From Ruegeria sp. HKCCD7303 (lineage in GTDB: Bacteria > Pseudomonadota > Alphaproteobacteria > Rhodobacterales > Rhodobacteraceae): a DNA stretch of 64,000 nucleotides. The notes under the pieces are model-generated. The model was not told where the DNA came from, searched no databases, and saw nothing but the letters and a program-made list of their open reading frames with translations. Positions 1 through 8,695 of this stretch are shown here, piece after piece. Every line of letters begins with the position of its first letter. Positions within the stretch are counted from its first letter, which is position 1. The stretch lies in assembly GCF_013111185.1 (NCBI RefSeq), contig NZ_WVRE01000005.1, positions 62,001 to 126,000 of the forward strand. The letters are read 5' to 3'. Position numbers and translations under genes: made by a program.

Positions 1-1142
1 TGGCGCGTCGTTTTCTGGACCGCAACGTACTGCCAAAACCCAGCGACTGGCGCGAGTACCGCTATCCGTTCATTTACGGACAGGCTGACCGGACTTTGTT
101 TGATCACGCCAACTGGCGCTTGTGCGCCGTGCGCGCGTTGGGACACAAGGACTTCGATTCACTGACCGGTGATTACGTGGATCAGGATGACCCTCTTCTG
201 GTCGAGTTCATCGCCCGCCACACCCTTCCCAGGCGCGGCATTACCGCCCGCCCCGAAGAAATACTGATCACGTTGGGCGCGCAGAACGCGCTCTGGCTGG
301 CGTCGCGAATCTTGCTGACTCACAATCGTTCCGCCGTGATTGAAGACCCCTGCTACTACGCGCTCCGGAGCCTACTGAACCATTGGGACTGCGCGGTTAC
401 GCCCTTGAGTGTCGATCAAAACGGGCTTCCGCCTGAGGCGATCCCTGACGACGCCGATGTCATCTTTACGACTCCCAGCCATCAAAGCCCGACCACCGCG
501 ACAATGCCAATCGAGCGCCGCAACCAACTGCTGGATCGAGCCCACGAACTGGATGCGATGGTTGTCGAAGATGACTACGAGTTTGAAATGGCTTTTCGAG
601 GTGCGCCGTCCCCAGCACTCAAATCCATGGATCGGGATGGGCGCGTGATTTATGTCGGCAGTTTTTCCAAGTCGCTGTTCCCCGGTTTGCGACTTGGATA
701 TATGGTCGGCTCTGAACCTTTTATCCGTGAAGCACGTGCACTTCGGTCATTGGTCCTGCGTCACCCGCCTGGTCACATACAGCGTACAGCAGCATATTTT
801 CTATCACTGGGTCACTACGACGCGCAGATCCGGCGCATGTCCAAAGCTTTGCAAGAGCGGCGTACGGCAATGAACTCAGCCATAGAAGAAAGCGGGCTGA
901 CCGTGGCCGGACGTGGCGTGATTGGCGGGTCCTCAATGTGGATGTCAGCACCCGAACAAGTAGACACGACCCAACTTGCATTAAAGCTGCAATCCCAAGG
1001 TGTTCATATTGAACCAGGCGCGCCATTTTTCTCCGGGCGGAACAGACCTCAGAACTTCTACCGCCTCGGTTACTCCTCGATCTCGACCGAGCGCATCGCG
1101 CCGGGCGTCAAACTGATCGCAGACGCCATTCGGACTGCCTAA
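1..1142 (+). CDS. tauR: TauR, MocR-type taurine regulator (5' truncated)
   Basis: The frame is open from base 3 and lacks its start, so the gene begins outside the window. What remains is the aminotransferase-like (fold type I) domain of a MocR/GntR-family regulator; the N-terminal winged-helix DNA-binding domain is off the edge. The segment YPFIYGQADRTLFDHANWR-like at the left edge is the usual beginning of this domain, and the PLP-binding lysine lies in SFSKSLFPGLRLGY (Lys codon 669-671). In Rhodobacter capsulatus TauR activates taurine genes when taurine is present. Here it stands directly before xsc, pta and soeABC, which supports TauR over another MocR protein. A plain aminotransferase is less likely given the context. 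It probably controls the boxes at 1150-1182. Confidence 0.88.
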   Translation, partial: ARRFLDRNVLPKPSDWREYRYPFIYGQADRTLFDHANWRLCAVRALGHKDFDSLTGDYVDQDDPLLVEFIARHTLPRRGITARPEEILITLGAQNALWLASRILLTHNRSAVIEDPCYYALRSLLNHWDCAVTPLSVDQNGLPPEAIPDDADVIFTTPSHQSPTTATMPIERRNQLLDRAHELDAMVVEDDYEFEMAFRGAPSPALKSMDRDGRVIYVGSFSKSLFPGLRLGYMVGSEPFIREARALRSLVLRHPPGHIQRTAAYFLSLGHYDAQIRRMSKALQERRTAMNSAIEESGLTVAGRGVIGGSSMWMSAPEQVDTTQLALKLQSQGVHIEPGAPFFSGRNRPQNFYRLGYSSISTERIAPGVKLIADAIRTA

Positions 1143-1149
1143 GCGGCAT

Positions 1150-1182
1150 CTGGACCTAATCTGGCTTTCGTTTTGGCCCTAA
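1150..1182 (+). promoter_or_regulatory. Putative TauR direct-repeat operator upstream of xsc
   Basis: Eight bases after the tauR stop lies CTGGACCTAA (1150-1159), an exact match to the direct-repeat unit CTGGACYTAA that I recall for R. capsulatus TauR. A second, imperfect unit TTGGCCCTAA (1173-1182, 8 of 10) follows in the same orientation, 23 bases start to start, about two helical turns. Direct repeats are characteristic of MocR-type regulators. The placement, about 85-115 bases before the xsc start, suits an activator site for xsc-pta-soeABC. Confidence 0.7.
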
Positions 1183-1219
1183 CGCCAGTCGCGGCCATAC
1201 GCCAAAACCTTATCAAACC

Positions 1220-1239
1220 CCGGGCAATCTGCCCGGTTT
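1220..1239 (+). promoter_or_regulatory. Hairpin in the xsc leader
   Basis: CCGGGCA (1220-1226) and TGCCCGG (1230-1236) form a perfect 7-bp stem with a three-base loop, followed by only three T. It lies between the TauR boxes and the xsc Shine-Dalgarno site. It may end the tauR transcript weakly or protect the 5' end of the xsc mRNA; the short T tract argues against a strong terminator. Confidence 0.45.
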
Positions 1240-1265
1240 CACCCACTTGTTTGGAGAGCACTCAC

Positions 1266-3041
1266 ATGAAGATGACGACCGAAGAAGCCTTTGTTAAGGT
1301 TCTGCAGATGCACGGGATCGAACATGCGTTCGGTATCATTGGCTCGGCAATGATGCCGATTTCGGATCTGTTCCCGAAAGCTGGAATCAACTTCTGGGAT
1401 TGCGCCCACGAAGGTTCAGGCGGCATGATGGCAGACGGCTACACCCGCGCCACTGGCAAAATGTCGATGATGATCGCGCAGAACGGCCCTGGCATCACCA
1501 ACTTTGTCACCGCTGTTAAGACCGCCTACTGGAACCACACTCCGGTTCTGCTGGTCACTCCGCAGGCAGCCAACAAGACCATCGGTCAAGGCGGCTTCCA
1601 GGAGATGGAGCAGATGCGCATGTTCGCAGACTGTGTTGCTTACCAGGAAGAAGTGCGTGACCCCTCGCGCGTTGCCGAAGTTCTGAACCGCGTGATCATG
1701 AACGCCAAGCGCGCCAGCGCACCGGCGCAGCTGAACATCCCGCGCGACATGTGGACCCAGGTTGTAGACATCGAGCTGCCCAAGATCGTGGAATTCGAAC
1801 GTCCCGCAGGCGGTGAAGATGCGGTTGCGGCAGCTGCAGAAATGCTTTCGAACGCCAAGAACCCGGTCATCCTGAACGGTGCCGGTGTTGTTCTGGCCGA
1901 AGGTGGCATCGAAGCTTCGAAAGCCCTGGCCGAGCGTCTGGACGCCCCGGTCTGCGTTGGCTACCAGCACAACGACGCCTTCCCCGGCAACCACCCGCTG
2001 TTTGCTGGCCCGCTGGGCTATAACGGCTCGAAAGCCGGTATGGAGCTGATCTCGGAAGCAGACGTTGTTCTGGCTCTGGGAACGCGTCTGAACCCGTTCT
2101 CGACCCTGCCCGGCTACGGCATCAACTATTGGCCGGCAGACGCGAAGATCATTCAGGTCGACATCAACCCTGACCGTATCGGCCTCACCAAAGACGTCAG
2201 CGTCGGCATCATCGGTGACGCAGCCAAAGTGGCCACCGGCATCCTGTCTCGCCTGAGCGAAACTGCAGGTGACGAAGGCCGTCAAGAGCGTAAGGACCGT
2301 ATCGCCCAGAAGAAATCCGCATGGGCACAGGAACTGACCTCGATGACCCACGAAGACGACGATCCGGGCACCACCTGGAACGAGCGTGCACGTGCTGCCA
2401 AGCCTGACTGGATGAGCCCCCGCATGGCATGGCGCGCAATCCAGGCCGCGCTGCCGAAAGAGGCGATCATCTCGTCCGACATCGGCAACAACTGCGCCAT
2501 CGGCAACGCCTACCCGTCCTTCGAAGAAGGCCGCAAGTACCTGGCCCCTGGCCTGTTCGGCCCCTGTGGCTACGGTCTGCCTGCCATCGTTGGCGCGAAA
2601 ATCGGCCAGCCAGACGTTCCTGTTGTCGGCTTTGCTGGTGACGGTGCATTCGGTATCGCCGTGAACGAACTGACCGCCATTGGCCGTTCGGAATGGCCCG
2701 CCGTGACTCAGATCGTTTTCCGCAACTACCAGTGGGGTGCGGAAAAGCGGAACTCGACCCTGTGGTTCGATGACAACTTCGTCGGCACCGAGCTGGACAC
2801 TCAGGTTTCCTATGCCGGTATCGCCAAGGCCTGTGGACTGAAAGGCGTTGTCGCTCGCACTCAGGAAGAGCTGACCGATGCGCTGAACCAGGCGATTGAA
2901 GACCAGAAAAACGGCATCACCACTCTGATCGAAGCTCTGATCAACCAAGAACTGGGTGAGCCCTTCCGCCGTGACGCGATGAAAAAGCCTGTAGCTGTTG
3001 CCGGTATCGACGCCGACGACATGCGCGAGCAAGCCGTCTAA
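1266..3041 (+). CDS. xsc: Sulfoacetaldehyde acetyltransferase
   Basis: Xsc is a thiamine-diphosphate enzyme that splits sulfoacetaldehyde with phosphate into acetyl phosphate and sulfite (EC 2.3.3.15), the point where taurine, isethionate and related C2 sulfonates converge. The product is 591 residues, the usual length. The N-terminal Pyr domain starts with FGIIGSAMMPISDLF, and the C-terminal PP domain carries the ThDP/metal motif GDGAFGIAVNE. The ATG at 1266 is preceded by GGAGAG and gives the standard Xsc N-terminus (MKMTTEEAFVKVL); the open frame upstream to 1173 is leader. pta follows 21 bases later and uses the acetyl phosphate. Other ThDP enzymes such as acetolactate synthase are excluded by the neighbours. 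Confidence 0.96.
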   Translation: MKMTTEEAFVKVLQMHGIEHAFGIIGSAMMPISDLFPKAGINFWDCAHEGSGGMMADGYTRATGKMSMMIAQNGPGITNFVTAVKTAYWNHTPVLLVTPQAANKTIGQGGFQEMEQMRMFADCVAYQEEVRDPSRVAEVLNRVIMNAKRASAPAQLNIPRDMWTQVVDIELPKIVEFERPAGGEDAVAAAAEMLSNAKNPVILNGAGVVLAEGGIEASKALAERLDAPVCVGYQHNDAFPGNHPLFAGPLGYNGSKAGMELISEADVVLALGTRLNPFSTLPGYGINYWPADAKIIQVDINPDRIGLTKDVSVGIIGDAAKVATGILSRLSETAGDEGRQERKDRIAQKKSAWAQELTSMTHEDDDPGTTWNERARAAKPDWMSPRMAWRAIQAALPKEAIISSDIGNNCAIGNAYPSFEEGRKYLAPGLFGPCGYGLPAIVGAKIGQPDVPVVGFAGDGAFGIAVNELTAIGRSEWPAVTQIVFRNYQWGAEKRNSTLWFDDNFVGTELDTQVSYAGIAKACGLKGVVARTQEELTDALNQAIEDQKNGITTLIEALINQELGEPFRRDAMKKPVAVAGIDADDMREQAV

Positions 3042-3062
3042 GCAGAACAGGAGCCAGCGCGC

Positions 3063-4070
3063 ATGACCCAAACACCAATCGAGCTGTTGCGTCAGCGCGC
3101 CCCGGCCACCCGTCCTGTGATTTCTTTATGCGAAGGCAGTGATCCCCGCGTTGTTGCGGGGGCGCTTGCCGCCCAAAAGGCCGATCTGGCCGATGTTATT
3201 CTGGTTGGCCCGCAAGCCGAAGTCGAAGCAGCCCTGAAAGACCAAGGTGCTGCTCCTTCACAGAACGTTGCGGTGCATGACCCTGCAACCTCGGATCTGA
3301 CCGAGGAGTTTACCCAAACATTTTACGAATTGCGCAAACACAAGGGCGTCGACTTGGCCAAGGCTCGCGCTGCCGTTGAAACAGCGCCGGTCTATGCCGC
3401 CATGCTGGTGCGCAGCGGGCGCGCCACCGGAACGGTTGGCGGTGCGGTGCACACCACCGGCGATATTGTCCGTGCTGCAATTCAGGTTATCGGAATGGCC
3501 CCCGATGCAGGAATGGTTTCGTCATTTTTTCTGATGTACCCTCCGGAAAATGCCCAACCCGACGCACGGGCTATGCTTTATTCAGACTGCGGTCTGGTCA
3601 TCAATCCGTCTGCTTCTGAATTGAGCAAAATCGCCATCGCCTCGGCCGCTTCGGCAAAGACTCTTCTTCAGATCGATCCGAAAATCGCAATGCTCAGTTT
3701 TTCGACGAAAGGCAGCGCCAAACACCCGGACGTGGACAAGGTGATCGAAGCCACGGACACTTTACGTCAGACCGCACCAGATCTGTCCGTCGACGGAGAA
3801 TTGCAGTTTGACGCCGCTTTTGTTCCTTCGGTCGGCGAACGCAAATCCCCCGGATCATCCGTCGCCGGTCAGGCCAACGTGATGATTTTTCCCAATCTCG
3901 ATGCGGGCAATATCGGCTACAAGATCACTCAAAGACTGGGAGGTTACACCGCGATTGGTCCTGTGCTTCAGGGGCTGGCCCAACCGGCCAACGATCTTTC
4001 GCGTGGATGCTCCGCCGCGGATGTGACTCAAATGATCGCTGTGACCTGCCTGCAAGCCAAAAAGACGTAA
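3063..4070 (+). CDS. pta: Phosphate acetyltransferase
   Basis: A short-form Pta of 335 residues that moves acetyl from acetyl phosphate to CoA (EC 2.3.1.8). It contains only the catalytic PTA/PTB domain; the N-terminal P-loop and DRTGG domains of the long enterobacterial form are absent. Visible family features are LCEGSDPRV near the N-terminus, GGAVHTTGDIVRAAIQVIG in the middle and GELQFDAAF toward the end. It lies 21 bases after xsc, as in many taurine-degrading Rhodobacteraceae, and completes conversion of sulfoacetaldehyde carbon to acetyl-CoA. It could also serve general acetyl phosphate metabolism. Confidence 0.95.
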   Translation: MTQTPIELLRQRAPATRPVISLCEGSDPRVVAGALAAQKADLADVILVGPQAEVEAALKDQGAAPSQNVAVHDPATSDLTEEFTQTFYELRKHKGVDLAKARAAVETAPVYAAMLVRSGRATGTVGGAVHTTGDIVRAAIQVIGMAPDAGMVSSFFLMYPPENAQPDARAMLYSDCGLVINPSASELSKIAIASAASAKTLLQIDPKIAMLSFSTKGSAKHPDVDKVIEATDTLRQTAPDLSVDGELQFDAAFVPSVGERKSPGSSVAGQANVMIFPNLDAGNIGYKITQRLGGYTAIGPVLQGLAQPANDLSRGCSAADVTQMIAVTCLQAKKT

Positions 4071-4094
4071 CGCACTTATTCACACCGTTTTTCG

Positions 4095-4139
4095 GAACAG
4101 TGTTCTCAAATTGGGAAGAAACTGACACATTCTTCCCAA
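4095..4139. promoter_or_regulatory. Inverted repeats between pta and soeA
   Basis: The 90-base gap before soeA holds a perfect 10-bp inverted repeat, TTGGGAAGAA (4111-4120) and TTCTTCCCAA (4130-4139), with a 9-base spacer, and just before it the 11-base palindrome GAACAGTGTTC (4095-4105). The larger repeat lacks a T tract, so it is more likely an operator or an mRNA-processing hairpin setting different levels of xsc-pta and soeABC than a terminator. Confidence 0.5.
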
Positions 4140-4160
4140 CTCAACCGACAGGACCCGCCA

Positions 4161-6980
4161 ATGACCCATCAGCAGCCGATCCTTGATACATCTCCGAAAG
4201 TTTCGGACGAGGTGCGCAAGACCACGTGCTATATGTGTGCCTGCCGCTGCGGCATCAACGTGCACATGAAAGACGGCAAAGTCGCCTATATCGAGGGCAA
4301 CCGGGATCACCCCGTCAACAAAGGCGTCCTGTGCGCCAAAGGCTCTGCGGGGATCATGCAGGTCAACGCGCCGTCGCGGCTGCGGGCGCCGCTGAAACGC
4401 GTTGGCCCGCGCGGCTCGGGTGAGTTCGAGGAAATCAGCTGGGATGAAGCGCTGGAACTTGCCGTCAGCTGGTTGAAGCCGATCCGCGAGGACAATCCTG
4501 AAAAGCTGGCCTTCTTCACCGGCCGCGACCAGAGCCAAAGTTTCACCAGTTTCTGGGCACAAAATTTTGGCACATGTAATTACGCAGCGCATGGCGGTTT
4601 CTGCTCCGTAAACATGGCTGCGGGTGGCATCTATACGATGGGCGGCGCGTTCTGGGAATTCGGACAACCCGACTGGGACCACACCAAGCTGTTCATGTTG
4701 TTTGGCGTGGCGGAAGACCACGATTCAAACCCGATCAAAATAGGTATCGGCAAAATCAAGGCTCGAGGTGCGCGGGTCATCGGTGTCAACCCGATCCGCT
4801 CGGGCTATAACGCCGTGGCGGATGACTGGGTCGGCATCACACCGGGCACCGATGGGCTGTTCATCCTGTCTATGATTCACGTGTTGATGAAAGCAGGCAA
4901 GATCGACCTCGACTACCTCAGCCGCTACACCAACGCACCGGTACTGATCGACGCGTCCGAAGGCGCGACCAAGGGTTTGTTCCTGCGGGATGAGGATGGC
5001 AAACCGCTTGTCATCGACCGCGTCACCGGTGAATTGACTGCCTTTGACAAGCCCGGTGTTCGCCCGGACTTGTCGGCCACTTACGAAAAAGACGGCGTCA
5101 CCCACCGCCCGGTCTTCCACCTGATGGCCGAACGGTATCTCAGCGATGAATATGCCCCCGAGAATGTCGCCGATCAGTGCGGCATCCCGGCCCAGCGTAT
5201 CCGTGCCATCGCAGGTGAACTGGCCCGCGTCGCCTTCGACGAAGCGTTCGAGTTGGATCACGAATGGACCGATTTCCGCGGTGAAAAACACACCAAGATG
5301 ATCGGCCGGCCCGTCGCCATACACTCGATGCGCGGCGTCTCGGCCCATGCCAACGGTTTCCAAACCTGCCGCGCGCTGCATGTGCTTCAGATCCTGCTGG
5401 GCACGGTCGAGGTTCCCGGCGGCTTTCGCTTCAAACCGCCCTACCCCAAACCGGTCGAGGCGCACCCGAAACCACATTGCAAGGTTACTCCGAACTCACC
5501 GCTGGACGGCCCGCATCTGGGCTTTGTTCAAGGACCTGATGATCTGGCACTCAAGGCTGATGGCAGCCCGGCGAGGATCGACAAGGCGTTTACATGGGAA
5601 AACCCGATGTCCAGCCACGGGCTGATGCATATGGTGATCTCGAACGCCCACGCAGGTGATCCCTACAAGATCGATACGCTTTTCATGTACATGGCCAACA
5701 TGTCGTGGAACTCGACCATGAACACCAAGGGCGTCATGGAGATGTTGACCGACAAGGATGAGAACGGCGATTACGTGATCCCGCGCATCATCTACTCCGA
5801 TGCCTACAGTTCGGAAATGGTGGCTTATGCCGACCTGATCCTGCCAGATACCACCTATCTGGAACGCCACGATTGTATCTCACTGCTTGACCGCCCCATC
5901 TGCGAGGCCGAAGCCGCCGCAGACGCGATCCGCTGGCCTGTAATCGAACCTGATCGCGACGTACGCGGGTTCCAGTCGGTGCTGATCGATCTGGCCAACC
6001 GCATGGGCCTGCCCGGCTTCACCAATGAAGACGGCAGTGCCAAGTGGACGGACTATGCCGATTACATCGTGAACCACGAACGCAAACCGGGCATCGGCCC
6101 GCTGGCTGGGTTCCGGGGCGAGAACGGCGACAAGGAAGGTCGGGGCGAGGTCAACCCGGACCAGTTGAACCGCTACATCGAAAACGGCGGCTTCTACGTG
6201 GCCCACATCCCTCAGGGTGCGGATTATTACAAGCCGTGGAACACTGCCTATCAGGACTGGGCCGTAGACATGGGCATCTATGACAGCCCGCAACCCTACC
6301 TGTTCCAGCTTTATTCCGAACCGATGCGCAAATTCCAGCTGGCCGCCGAAGGCCATGGCGAACGTCAACCGCCGGATCATCTGCGCGCGCGCATAAAAGA
6401 GACGCTGGACCCGATGCCCATCTGGTACGAAACCGATCAGACTGGCAACGAGGGCTTCACCGTCAATGCCCTGACCCAACGCCCGATGGCGATGTATCAC
6501 AGCTGGGGCACCCAGAACGCCTGGCTGCGCCAATTGCACGGGCGCAACCCGCTCTACGTGCCGACCAAGCTGATGCGCGAGCACGGGCTGCAGGACGGCG
6601 ATTGGGCCAAGGTGACGTCTCCGCACGGAGAGATCACGGTCCCGGTCATGGAAATGGCGGCACTGAACGACAACACCGTCTGGACCTGGAACGCCATCGG
6701 CAAACGCAAAGGCGCTTGGGCCCTGCAGGAGGACGCGCCCGAAGCCACCAAGGGTTTCCTGCTGAACCACCTGATCCACGAGCTTCTGCCAGCAAAGGGC
6801 GACGGTCTGCGCTGGGCCAATTCCGACCCGATCACCGGTCAGGCCGCTTGGTTTGACCTCAAAGTCAAACTCGAAAAGGCTGCACCGCCTTCAGATGCAG
6901 AAAGCCAGCCGGAATTTGCACCGATCAAATCACCAGTTGGCCAAGGTCCGAAAGACCTGGCGTGGAAGGTGGGAAAATGA
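4161..6980 (+). CDS. soeA: Sulfite dehydrogenase molybdopterin subunit SoeA
   Basis: A 939-residue molybdopterin oxidoreductase of the DMSO-reductase family. An N-terminal [4Fe-4S] site is formed by Cys23, Cys26, Cys30 and Cys58 (CYMCACRC then VLCAKG). Cys148 in HGGFCSVNMA lies where polysulfide/nitrate-reductase relatives carry the Mo-ligating Cys; this is inferred from pattern only. The molydopterin-dinucleotide-binding domain is at the C-terminus (LHGRNPLYVP onward). No twin-arginine signal is present, so the enzyme should be cytoplasmic. Together with the four-cluster ferredoxin and DmsC-like anchor that follow, and with xsc producing sulfite just upstream, this matches SoeABC, which oxidises sulfite to sulfate on the cytoplasmic side and passes electrons to quinone. 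A polysulfide- or thiosulfate-reductase role is the main alternative. Confidence 0.87.
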   Translation: MTHQQPILDTSPKVSDEVRKTTCYMCACRCGINVHMKDGKVAYIEGNRDHPVNKGVLCAKGSAGIMQVNAPSRLRAPLKRVGPRGSGEFEEISWDEALELAVSWLKPIREDNPEKLAFFTGRDQSQSFTSFWAQNFGTCNYAAHGGFCSVNMAAGGIYTMGGAFWEFGQPDWDHTKLFMLFGVAEDHDSNPIKIGIGKIKARGARVIGVNPIRSGYNAVADDWVGITPGTDGLFILSMIHVLMKAGKIDLDYLSRYTNAPVLIDASEGATKGLFLRDEDGKPLVIDRVTGELTAFDKPGVRPDLSATYEKDGVTHRPVFHLMAERYLSDEYAPENVADQCGIPAQRIRAIAGELARVAFDEAFELDHEWTDFRGEKHTKMIGRPVAIHSMRGVSAHANGFQTCRALHVLQILLGTVEVPGGFRFKPPYPKPVEAHPKPHCKVTPNSPLDGPHLGFVQGPDDLALKADGSPARIDKAFTWENPMSSHGLMHMVISNAHAGDPYKIDTLFMYMANMSWNSTMNTKGVMEMLTDKDENGDYVIPRIIYSDAYSSEMVAYADLILPDTTYLERHDCISLLDRPICEAEAAADAIRWPVIEPDRDVRGFQSVLIDLANRMGLPGFTNEDGSAKWTDYADYIVNHERKPGIGPLAGFRGENGDKEGRGEVNPDQLNRYIENGGFYVAHIPQGADYYKPWNTAYQDWAVDMGIYDSPQPYLFQLYSEPMRKFQLAAEGHGERQPPDHLRARIKETLDPMPIWYETDQTGNEGFTVNALTQRPMAMYHSWGTQNAWLRQLHGRNPLYVPTKLMREHGLQDGDWAKVTSPHGEITVPVMEMAALNDNTVWTWNAIGKRKGAWALQEDAPEATKGFLLNHLIHELLPAKGDGLRWANSDPITGQAAWFDLKVKLEKAAPPSDAESQPEFAPIKSPVGQGPKDLAWKVGK

Positions 6981-6990
6981 CCCGATCCGC

Positions 6991-7036
6991 TTTTCATCTG
7001 GCCCAAAATACCTCGGGGTCTGGGGCTGAGCCCCAG
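6991..7036. repeat. Dispersed hairpin repeat, copy 1
   Basis: Between soeA and soeB lies TTTTCATCTGGCCCAAAATA, then CCTCGGGG, then the hairpin CTGGGGC-TGA-GCCCCAG (7020-7036). The same composite of a CATCTGG..AAATACCTCG arm and a G/C-rich hairpin recurs at 8696-8756, 18871-18991 and 30293-30340. Here it sits inside an operon, so it may tune soeA versus soeBC levels. Confidence 0.75.
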
Positions 7037-7071
7037 CCCGCCCTCACAACAATCGCGGAGGCAAGGCAGTC

Positions 7072-7821
7072 ATGACCCAGCTCCCCACATCCACCGAGCG
7101 CAAGATGGGTCTGGTCATTGACCTGGACACCTGCGTGGGCTGCCACGCCTGCGTGATCTCGTGCAAAGGCTGGAACACCGAAAACTACGGCGCGCCTCTG
7201 TCCGACCAGGACGCCTATGGCGCCAACCCCTCGGGCACGTTCCTGAACCGGGTGCATTCGTACGAAGTGCAACCTGCGGAAGGTCACGCTCAGTTGATCC
7301 ACTTCCCTAAGTCGTGCCTGCATTGCGAAGATGCGCCCTGCGTCACCGTCTGCCCGACTGGTGCCAGCTATAAGCGTGTTGAAGACGGCATCGTTTTGGT
7401 GAACGAAAGCGACTGCATCGGCTGCGGCCTCTGCGCTTGGTCGTGCCCTTACGGCGCGCGCGAGCTGGATCAGGCCGAAGGCGTCATGAAAAAATGTACG
7501 CTCTGCGTTGACCGAATCTATAACGAAAACCTGCCAGAGGTGGATCGTGTCCCTTCTTGTGTACGCACCTGCCCCGCTGGTGCTCGGCACTTTGGCGATC
7601 TGGGCGATCCTGACAGCGACGTCAGCAAGCTGGTTGCAGACCGGGGTGGCATGGATCTGATGCCCGAAATGGGCACCAAACCCGTTAACAAATACCTGCC
7701 GCCGCGCCCCAAGGATACGGTTGAAGACCAAATCGACATATTGGCACCCCTGTTGGCGCCGGTCGCTGAAGAACCCAAAGGTTTCCTCGGCTGGCTCGAC
7801 AAGACGCTGGAGAAACTCTGA
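7072..7821 (+). CDS. soeB: Sulfite dehydrogenase iron-sulfur subunit SoeB
   Basis: A 249-residue DmsB/PsrB-type ferredoxin that should carry electrons from the SoeA molybdenum centre to the membrane subunit. Sixteen cysteines form four [4Fe-4S] sites: Cys21/24/27/31, Cys82/85/90/94, Cys115/118/121/125 and Cys142/145/163/167. The last group is spread as in DmsB (KKCTLC, then VPSCVRTCPAG). There is no export signal, in keeping with a cytoplasm-facing complex. It lies 91 bases after soeA, with a dispersed repeat in the gap, and its TGA overlaps the soeC ATG by one base. Assignment to sulfite oxidation rests on the cluster. Confidence 0.9.
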   Translation: MTQLPTSTERKMGLVIDLDTCVGCHACVISCKGWNTENYGAPLSDQDAYGANPSGTFLNRVHSYEVQPAEGHAQLIHFPKSCLHCEDAPCVTVCPTGASYKRVEDGIVLVNESDCIGCGLCAWSCPYGARELDQAEGVMKKCTLCVDRIYNENLPEVDRVPSCVRTCPAGARHFGDLGDPDSDVSKLVADRGGMDLMPEMGTKPVNKYLPPRPKDTVEDQIDILAPLLAPVAEEPKGFLGWLDKTLEKL

Positions 7822-8693
7822 TGCATCCTGCACCCTCCGTCATTATCTTCACCACTTTGTCCGGACTGGGTTTTGGCCTGTTGGTCTTCCTGGGCCTCGG
7901 GTTTCCAGCCGTCTCGGGCTGGATAGCTTTTGTCTTCTTTGCCATCGCCTATGCGTTGGCTGTCGGCGGGCTGATGGCATCAACGTTCCATCTGGGCCAC
8001 CCGGAGCGCGCTTGGAAAGCCTTTACCCAATGGAAGACCAGTTGGCTCAGCCGCGAAGGCTGGTGCGCTGTTCTGGCCCTGATTTTCATGGGCCTCTACG
8101 CGCTTGGCCTGGTATTTCTGGATCAGAAATGGAGCCTGTTGGGCTTGATCGGTGCGCTGTTCTCGCTGGCAACTGTTTTCACCACGTCGATGATCTACAC
8201 ACAGCTCAAAACCATCCCGCGCTGGAACATGAACCTGACCCCAGTGATGTTCCTTAGCTTTAGCTTGGCGGGTGGTGCATTGCTGGCTGGTCAAACAAGC
8301 GTTGCTATTCCACTGCTTCTGATCGCCGCGCTTGTACAGATCTTGTACTGGCGCAAAGGGGATCAGGCCTTTGCATCCTCGGGAACCGATCTGGGCACCG
8401 CGACTGGTCTTGGCGCGCGCGGATCTGTCCGCGCCTTTGAACCACCGCATACCGGAACCAACTATCTGCTGCGGGAATTTGTGTACGTAGTCGGTCGCAA
8501 ACATGCCGAGAAGCTGCGGATCATCTCGTTTGTTCTGGCCTTTGTGCTGCCGGTGTTGCTGCTGGTTTTACCGTTCAATCACGTCTTTGCGTTGCTGGCC
8601 GTAGCGTCGCATCTGGCGGGTGTGGCGACGTCCCGCTGGTTGTTCTTTGCGCAGGCAGAACATGTCGTAGGGCTATACTACGGGAAACGCTAA
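7821..8693 (+). CDS. soeC: Sulfite dehydrogenase membrane anchor SoeC
   Basis: A 290-residue very hydrophobic protein of the DmsC family, with about eight membrane helices (the first at residues 7-30, FTTLSGLGFGLLVFLGLGF region). It starts in the soeB stop (TGATG), a coupling that suits equimolar subunits. DmsC-type anchors bind quinone and hold the catalytic pair at the membrane. With SoeA and SoeB it would feed sulfite-derived electrons into the quinone pool. The hairpin repeat follows two bases after its stop codon. Confidence 0.88.
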   Translation: MHPAPSVIIFTTLSGLGFGLLVFLGLGFPAVSGWIAFVFFAIAYALAVGGLMASTFHLGHPERAWKAFTQWKTSWLSREGWCAVLALIFMGLYALGLVFLDQKWSLLGLIGALFSLATVFTTSMIYTQLKTIPRWNMNLTPVMFLSFSLAGGALLAGQTSVAIPLLLIAALVQILYWRKGDQAFASSGTDLGTATGLGARGSVRAFEPPHTGTNYLLREFVYVVGRKHAEKLRIISFVLAFVLPVLLLVLPFNHVFALLAVASHLAGVATSRWLFFAQAEHVVGLYYGKR

Positions 8694-8695
8694 AA

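Noticed and set aside
1416..3071. Minus-strand open frame of 551 codons
   Set aside because: Antisense to xsc; no domain, no ribosome-binding site.
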